From assembly GCF_000718305.1 (NCBI RefSeq), contig NZ_JOFQ01000027.1, forward strand, positions 37,202 through 101,201: a stretch of DNA of 64,000 nucleotides, written 5' to 3'. The notes beneath the pieces were generated by a model. It had not been told where the DNA came from. It was given only the letters and a program-made list of their open reading frames with translations, and made no database searches. Shown here piece by piece: positions 60,708 through 64,000 of this stretch (its first letter is position 1; each line of letters starts with the position of its first letter). The translations under genes and the position numbers were made by a program. Origin of the DNA: Streptomyces niger. Lineage in GTDB: Bacteria; Actinomycetota; Actinomycetes; Streptomycetales; Streptomycetaceae.

Positions 60708-60887
60708 TCAGCTCGCGATGGCCCAGACGCCCCACGCCACGAGTGCCAGCACCGCGATCACCCCGAGGATGACACCGCCCACTCCGAAGCTGCCGGCGCG
60801 CTCCTCCTCCATGCGCTTTTCCGCCAGGAAGTTCTCGGCGTCCTCGGGCCTCCGGGTCCGCACCCACTGGCCGCTACCCACATTCAT
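60708..60887 (-). CDS. 59-aa single-TM membrane protein
   Basis: A small ORF reading MNVGSGQWVRTRRPEDAENF, then LAEKRMEEERAGSFGVGGVI, then LGVIAVLALVAWGVWAIAS. A charged N-terminal half precedes one hydrophobic segment (about 38-58). GGGGAGACGTC before the ATG at 60887 is a good ribosome site. It lies 149 nt upstream of the MscS gene in the same direction. Unknown family; the clean ribosome site and coding pattern argue it is real. Confidence 0.65.
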   Translation of the reverse strand: MNVGSGQWVRTRRPEDAENFLAEKRMEEERAGSFGVGGVILGVIAVLALVAWGVWAIAS

Positions 60888-61036
60888 GACGTCTCCCCTC
60901 GTCTACTGGTCTCCGGCCTCTCCCCTGCCCGATCACACCGCCGGCATGCGTCTCCACGGGCGAGTACGCGCTCGGCGCCTCTCCCCACCGTCCACCGGCA
61001 TGGGGAGAGGCAGCTCCGTCGGCAGTATCGAGCGGG

Positions 61037-62044
61037 TCAGCCGCGCGTCGGCACCGGGTCGTGGTCCGTGTCGTCCGTGCGCAGCCGGATGGTGCGTTGG
61101 GGGAAGTGGATGTCGATACCGGCCTCGTCGAGGGCCGTCTTGACCCGGCGGCGCAGCTCGCGGGTGACTGCCCACTGCTGCAACGGAACCGTCTTGACCG
61201 CGATGCGCACGACGACACCATCGGCGTCCAGTGACTGCACGCCCCACACGGCGGGTTCCTCGAGCAGCATGTCGGTGAACGCCTGGTCCTGACGCAACGC
61301 CTTTCCGGTGTCCGCCAGGACACGGTGGACGACGTCGAGATCGGCTTCGTAGGCGACGGGCACGTCCAGCACGGCACGTGCCCAGTCCTGACTGTCGTTG
61401 CGGACGCGCAGGATCTCACCGTTGCGGATGTGCCAGAGGCCGCCGTTGAGGTCTCGTACGTGCGTCAGCCGGAGGCCGATGTGTTCCACCTCGCCGACCG
61501 CCTCACCGAGGTCCACCGAGTCGCCGACGCCGTACTGGTCTTCGATCATGATGAGGAGGCCGGACAGGTAGTCGGCCACGAGGCTCTGCGCGCCGAAGCC
61601 GATGGCCAGACCGACGACGCCGGCACTCGCCAGCAGCGGGCCGAGCGCGATGCCCACCTGGTCCAGGACCATGGCGACGCCGAGCAGGGACAGGATGATG
61701 GTGACAGCGCTGCTGAGTACCGCGCCGATGGTGCGGGCGCGCTGTTCGCGGCGTTGCGGTGCGCGGGAGCGGTCGCGGTGCAGGACCAGGGGTCCGCGAC
61801 CCGACGAGCGCGGTGACTGGGCGGCGGAGTCGTCGGCGGCAGGTTGCAGAACGTGCTGCACGATCCGGGAAATGGCCCGCCTGGCCACCCATCGGATCAC
61901 CACGAGGACGGCGATGATGAGGACGATGCGCAGCGGTATGCCGACCAGATCGGCGGTGTGTTCCTGCATCCAGCCCGACCAGGGGGCGGCCAGAGCTGTA
62001 CCTGCTTCCGGAGCTGACTGAGCAGGCGGGTGGGGCGTCGGCAC
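61037..62044 (-). CDS. Small-conductance mechanosensitive channel (MscS family)
   Basis: A 335-aa inner-membrane channel that releases solutes upon osmotic down-shock. TM1 about 35-55, TM2 about 115-140, and the pore helix TM3 with GPLLASAGVVGLAIGFGAQS and LVADYLSGLLIM; the MscS beta domain follows (DQYGVGDSVDLGEAVGEVEH). GTG 62044 after GGAGTCC is chosen. It is convergent with nothing and has the 59-aa membrane protein downstream. Confidence 0.92.
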   Translation of the reverse strand: MPTPHPPAQSAPEAGTALAAPWSGWMQEHTADLVGIPLRIVLIIAVLVVIRWVARRAISRIVQHVLQPAADDSAAQSPRSSGRGPLVLHRDRSRAPQRREQRARTIGAVLSSAVTIILSLLGVAMVLDQVGIALGPLLASAGVVGLAIGFGAQSLVADYLSGLLIMIEDQYGVGDSVDLGEAVGEVEHIGLRLTHVRDLNGGLWHIRNGEILRVRNDSQDWARAVLDVPVAYEADLDVVHRVLADTGKALRQDQAFTDMLLEEPAVWGVQSLDADGVVVRIAVKTVPLQQWAVTRELRRRVKTALDEAGIDIHFPQRTIRLRTDDTDHDPVPTRG

Positions 62045-62488
62045 TACGGACTCCGTTTCTCGGATACATGGATCGTGGCGCTCCCTACCCACTGACAGGC
62101 GACACGATCATCCAAGTGGCCCGTAAGACCGTCGGATGAGCGAGCGGGGTGCGGCAGACGCGGCAAATCACCCGGTCGGGCGCATCTGATTCCGGCGTCG
62201 AGGGGCACACGGGCCCTGCACGGAGTCGGCCATGCGTCACGCGCTCGGGGGCCGCACGCCGTGCACTTCGGATGACGACGGGGCGACCGGCCGCCTCCCG
62301 CGCCGGGCGCCCCGTCGTCATTCCGTTCCGCCCCGACACCTCGACCGTGGCCGGGGCTCGGTGACCGGGCGCCGCACCTGGCGGTCCTGAGGACAGGGAC
62401 CACCCATGTGACGAGGGCATCGGGCACGTCGAATGGGGCCGTCGATTATTCCGGTGCCGTGCCGTCGTCGAAGAGGCACACTCGCTCC
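62045..62488. other. Gap with hairpin but no gene
   Basis: No ORF with coding character was found on either strand. The notable element is a 14-bp hairpin (62272-62321). The remaining sequence is ordinary GC-rich intergenic DNA including the promoter regions of the flanking divergent genes. Confidence 0.5.
62272..62321. terminator. Large hairpin in the divergent gap
   Basis: ATGACGACGGGGCG (62272-62285) pairs perfectly with CGCCCCGTCGTCAT (62308-62321) around a 22-nt GC-rich loop. Between divergent genes a terminator is unexpected, so it may be a regulatory or attenuator structure. Confidence 0.6.
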
Positions 62489-63112
62489 ATGGCGGATATG
62501 CGAGCGTTCCGGGATGCGGTCACCGGCTGGGCGGCCGGTGGTCCCGGCGGGCCGGCGCGTGACTTGGCCGGCCAACTGGGAGTGCGGGCGGCGGTGTTGC
62601 TGGAAGGCCCGAGCGACCTCGCTGCCGTCGAGGCGTTGGCCGCACGGCGCGGCCGGGACCTCGATGCGGAGGGAGTGTGCGTCGTACCGATGGGCGGGGC
62701 CATGAGCGTCGGCCGCTATGCCGACCTCCTCGGACCGCCCGGCCTGGGCCTGCGTCTCGTGGGACTGTGCGACGAGAACGAGAAACGCTTCTACGACCGC
62801 GCTCTGCAGCGGGTACGGGACCCGGCCCCGCACCCCCACGTCTTCGTGTGCCGGCGGGACCTGGAGGACGAACTCATCCGCGCGCTGGGCGCAGCGGGAG
62901 TCGAGGAGATCATCCAGGCCGAGAACGACCTCCGCGCCTGGCAGACCTTCCTGCACCAGCCCGCGCAACTCGGCCGGCCCCGGCAGCAACAGTTGCGACG
63001 CTTCCTCGGCACGAAGAAGGGCCGCAAGATCCGCTACGGCCGCCTCCTCGTCGAGGCCCTCGACCCCGAACAGGTACCGGCACCGCTCGACGATCTCCTC
63101 GCACGGCTGTGA
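62489..63112 (+). CDS. TOPRIM-domain protein (OLD-nuclease-like, single domain)
   Basis: A 207-aa protein with a TOPRIM-like fold. RAAVLLEGPSDLAAVEALAA carries the conserved Glu and a Gly-Ser-Asp turn; the DxD-like region is VGLCDENEKRFYDRAL. OLD-family nucleases combine such a domain with an ATPase, which is missing here. Single-domain TOPRIM proteins may act in DNA/RNA repair or in toxin-like systems; no partner ATPase is nearby. ATG 62489. Confidence 0.75.
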   Translation: MADMRAFRDAVTGWAAGGPGGPARDLAGQLGVRAAVLLEGPSDLAAVEALAARRGRDLDAEGVCVVPMGGAMSVGRYADLLGPPGLGLRLVGLCDENEKRFYDRALQRVRDPAPHPHVFVCRRDLEDELIRALGAAGVEEIIQAENDLRAWQTFLHQPAQLGRPRQQQLRRFLGTKKGRKIRYGRLLVEALDPEQVPAPLDDLLARL

Positions 63113-63387
63113 CCCACTCCCTCGACGCCGGTGTCGGCCCGGGTCGGTCGACGCGGCGGAGGGCACCGGGGGCGAGGCCGGTGTTGTCACGGCAACCTCG
63201 CACAAGTACGGTTACGGGTGTGAACACCGGACCGGCGATACGCCACTCACGGATTGGCCACCCGGTGGCCGACTGACCGCGCAGTGGGTGCGGAGAAGGC
63301 ACCCCGACAGTTCGGCACGCGGACCTCCCAGTGCTTTTGCACCTCGACGAATCCGCAGTGTTGCCGAACTACCATGAGGTCAGCTGA
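63113..63387. other. Gap upstream of the VOC gene
   Basis: No gene seen. TTGCACCTCGAC (about 63336-63347) and sequences near 63355 are too weak to call a promoter. GAGG (63375-63378) serves as ribosome site for the gene at 63388. Confidence 0.4.
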
Positions 63388-63762
63388 ATGACAGCCACGT
63401 TCAACCACACCATCATCGCCTCCAAGGACCGGAAAGAGTCGGCCCGTTTCTTCCGCGAATTGCTGGAAGTACAGGAAGCACCGTCCTGGGGTCCCTTCAC
63501 CAACATCCAGCTCGCAGACGGCGTGCTGCTCCAGTTCGCCGAGCCGCCGGTCGAGATCCAGATGCAGCATTACGCGTTCCTGGTCGATGACGACTTGTTC
63601 GACCGGGCTTACCAACGACTGTGTGACAACGGCATCGAGCACTGGGCCGACCCGCAGATGCAGCGCCCGGGCGAGATCAACGACGAGCACGGCGGCCGCG
63701 GGGTGTATTTCAAGGACCCGGCCGGTCACGCGATCGAGCTGATCACGCGCCCGTACCTGTGA
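63388..63762 (+). CDS. VOC-superfamily (glyoxalase/dioxygenase fold) protein
   Basis: A 124-aa single-domain VOC protein. The start ATFNHTIIASKDRKESARFF gives the first metal-ligand His; MQHYAFLVDDDLFDRAYQRL and GRGVYFKDPAGHAIELITRP supply the later His/Glu. Members include metalloenzymes for methylglyoxal, dioxygenation or antibiotic inactivation. Start ATG 63388 follows GAGGTCAGCTGA. No neighbour hints at the substrate. Confidence 0.88.
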   Translation: MTATFNHTIIASKDRKESARFFRELLEVQEAPSWGPFTNIQLADGVLLQFAEPPVEIQMQHYAFLVDDDLFDRAYQRLCDNGIEHWADPQMQRPGEINDEHGGRGVYFKDPAGHAIELITRPYL

Positions 63763-63835
63763 TTCGGGCTCACCCGGTCGGGAATGTCCCTTCGGCGTCT
63801 GACACTCGCCGGAATGATATCGGCGTGACCTGACA

Positions 63836-63881
63836 CGCGCGTCGTGCCCTACGAGCGTCGACTCGTAGGGCACGACGCGCG
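63836..63881. terminator. Very strong hairpin terminator after the VOC gene
   Basis: CGCGCGTCGTGCCCTACGAG (63836-63855) pairs perfectly over 20 bp with CTCGTAGGGCACGACGCGCG (63862-63881), 6-nt loop. It follows the VOC gene and precedes the AT-richer edge sequence. Confidence 0.93.
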
Positions 63882-63902
63882 CGATGGAACCGTCCGCCGC
63901 GC

Positions 63903-64000
63903 CCTAGTACTGCAACGGTGTTTGTTCTGATTGCTGGGCAGTTTTCAGGGACTGTGGCCCCGTCGTTTGTAGTGACTGATGCGGGCTTGGTGTTGGCGCC
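63903..64000. mobile_element. Possible end of an insertion sequence at the window edge
   Basis: From CTAGTACTGCAACGG (63903-63917) on, base composition shifts to lower GC (TGTTTGTTCTGATTGCTGGG) unlike the window. I recall that several Streptomyces transposon ends begin like CTAGTACTGCAACG, but no transposase or inverted partner is visible. Left-edge assignment is therefore only suggestive. Confidence 0.3.

Noticed and set aside
62085..62420. Minus-strand ORF with CRVC pair
   Set aside because: Only one CxxC pair and no ribosome site; no second zinc-ribbon half.
1..64000. tRNA, rRNA or CRISPR features
   Set aside because: No cloverleaf with conserved GTTC arm, no rRNA-like segment and no spaced direct-repeat array was found; the tandem repeats present have no spacers.

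Overview
The window looks like part of a Streptomyces (or close actinomycete) chromosome. Evidence: very high GC, third-position GC bias in every real gene, frequent GTG starts, GTGA/ATGA stop-start couplings and typical streptomycete families (DUF2231, DUF6314, peptidase inhibitor I36, XRE-cupin regulators, ferredoxin/reductase/P450 cassettes). No rRNA, tRNA, CRISPR array or complete transposon was recognised. The mix of catabolic, efflux and unknown genes with many broken genes fits an accessory region such as a chromosome arm; that placement is inference.

Layout. 1-7.1 kb: a truncated ArsR-like regulator, two membrane proteins, folE, an ArsC-like protein, a two-component system, and a glycosyltransferase followed by a PAP2 phosphatase. 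7.2-12.6 kb: a GNAT remnant, then a molybdenum block (HTH-TOBE regulator, orphan FAD subunit of a molybdenum hydroxylase, modABC, double-Mop protein). 12.6-16.1 kb: remnants of an Lrp/azlC/azlD locus, then ferredoxin, ferredoxin reductase and P450. 16.2-25.1 kb: DUF6314, cyclophilin, cobF, a CitA/CitB-type two-component system divergent from a GntP permease with a leader peptide, a 5'-truncated amidohydrolase, a methyltransferase and a P-loop kinase-like protein. 25.2-34.4 kb: a mannan/beta-mannoside-type locus (LacI regulator, two ABC permeases, binding lipoprotein, GH5-like enzyme, GH26 mannanase, second LacI regulator). 34.7-42 kb: alcohol dehydrogenase, a possible decayed integrase, XRE-cupin regulator divergent from an EamA exporter, B3/B4 protein, dapA-like and EamA remnants, S41 peptidase, glutathione peroxidase. 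42.1-48.5 kb: YCII protein with a broken ECF sigma factor, response-regulator and glycosyltransferase fragments, and a frameshifted GH78 rhamnosidase. 48.6-52.8 kb: cation/proton antiporter, halogenase-like flavoenzyme, YbdK-type ligase. 52.8-57.4 kb: a three-gene cassette encoding an exported, membrane-anchored protein with a PD-(D/E)XK-like motif, a polyproline membrane protein and a protein with two similar halves. 57.6-64 kb: I36 inhibitor, RidA, LysR divergent from PhzF, a 59-aa membrane protein, MscS channel, TOPRIM protein and VOC protein, ending at what may be the edge of a mobile element.

How it works together. The best functional units are molybdate uptake and sensing (7.5-12.6 kb), mannan degradation and uptake (25.2-34.4 kb), the P450 electron-transfer cassette (13.3-16.1 kb) and sensor-controlled organic-acid uptake (18.3-22.6 kb). 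Gene decay is the strongest theme: at least ten loci carry internal deletions, truncations, frameshifts, a nonsense codon or a palindromic insertion. Short tandem repeats beside or inside otherwise intact genes are a second theme. The most novel-looking unit is the 52.8-57.4 kb cassette, which could be a contact-dependent nuclease/immunity-like system.
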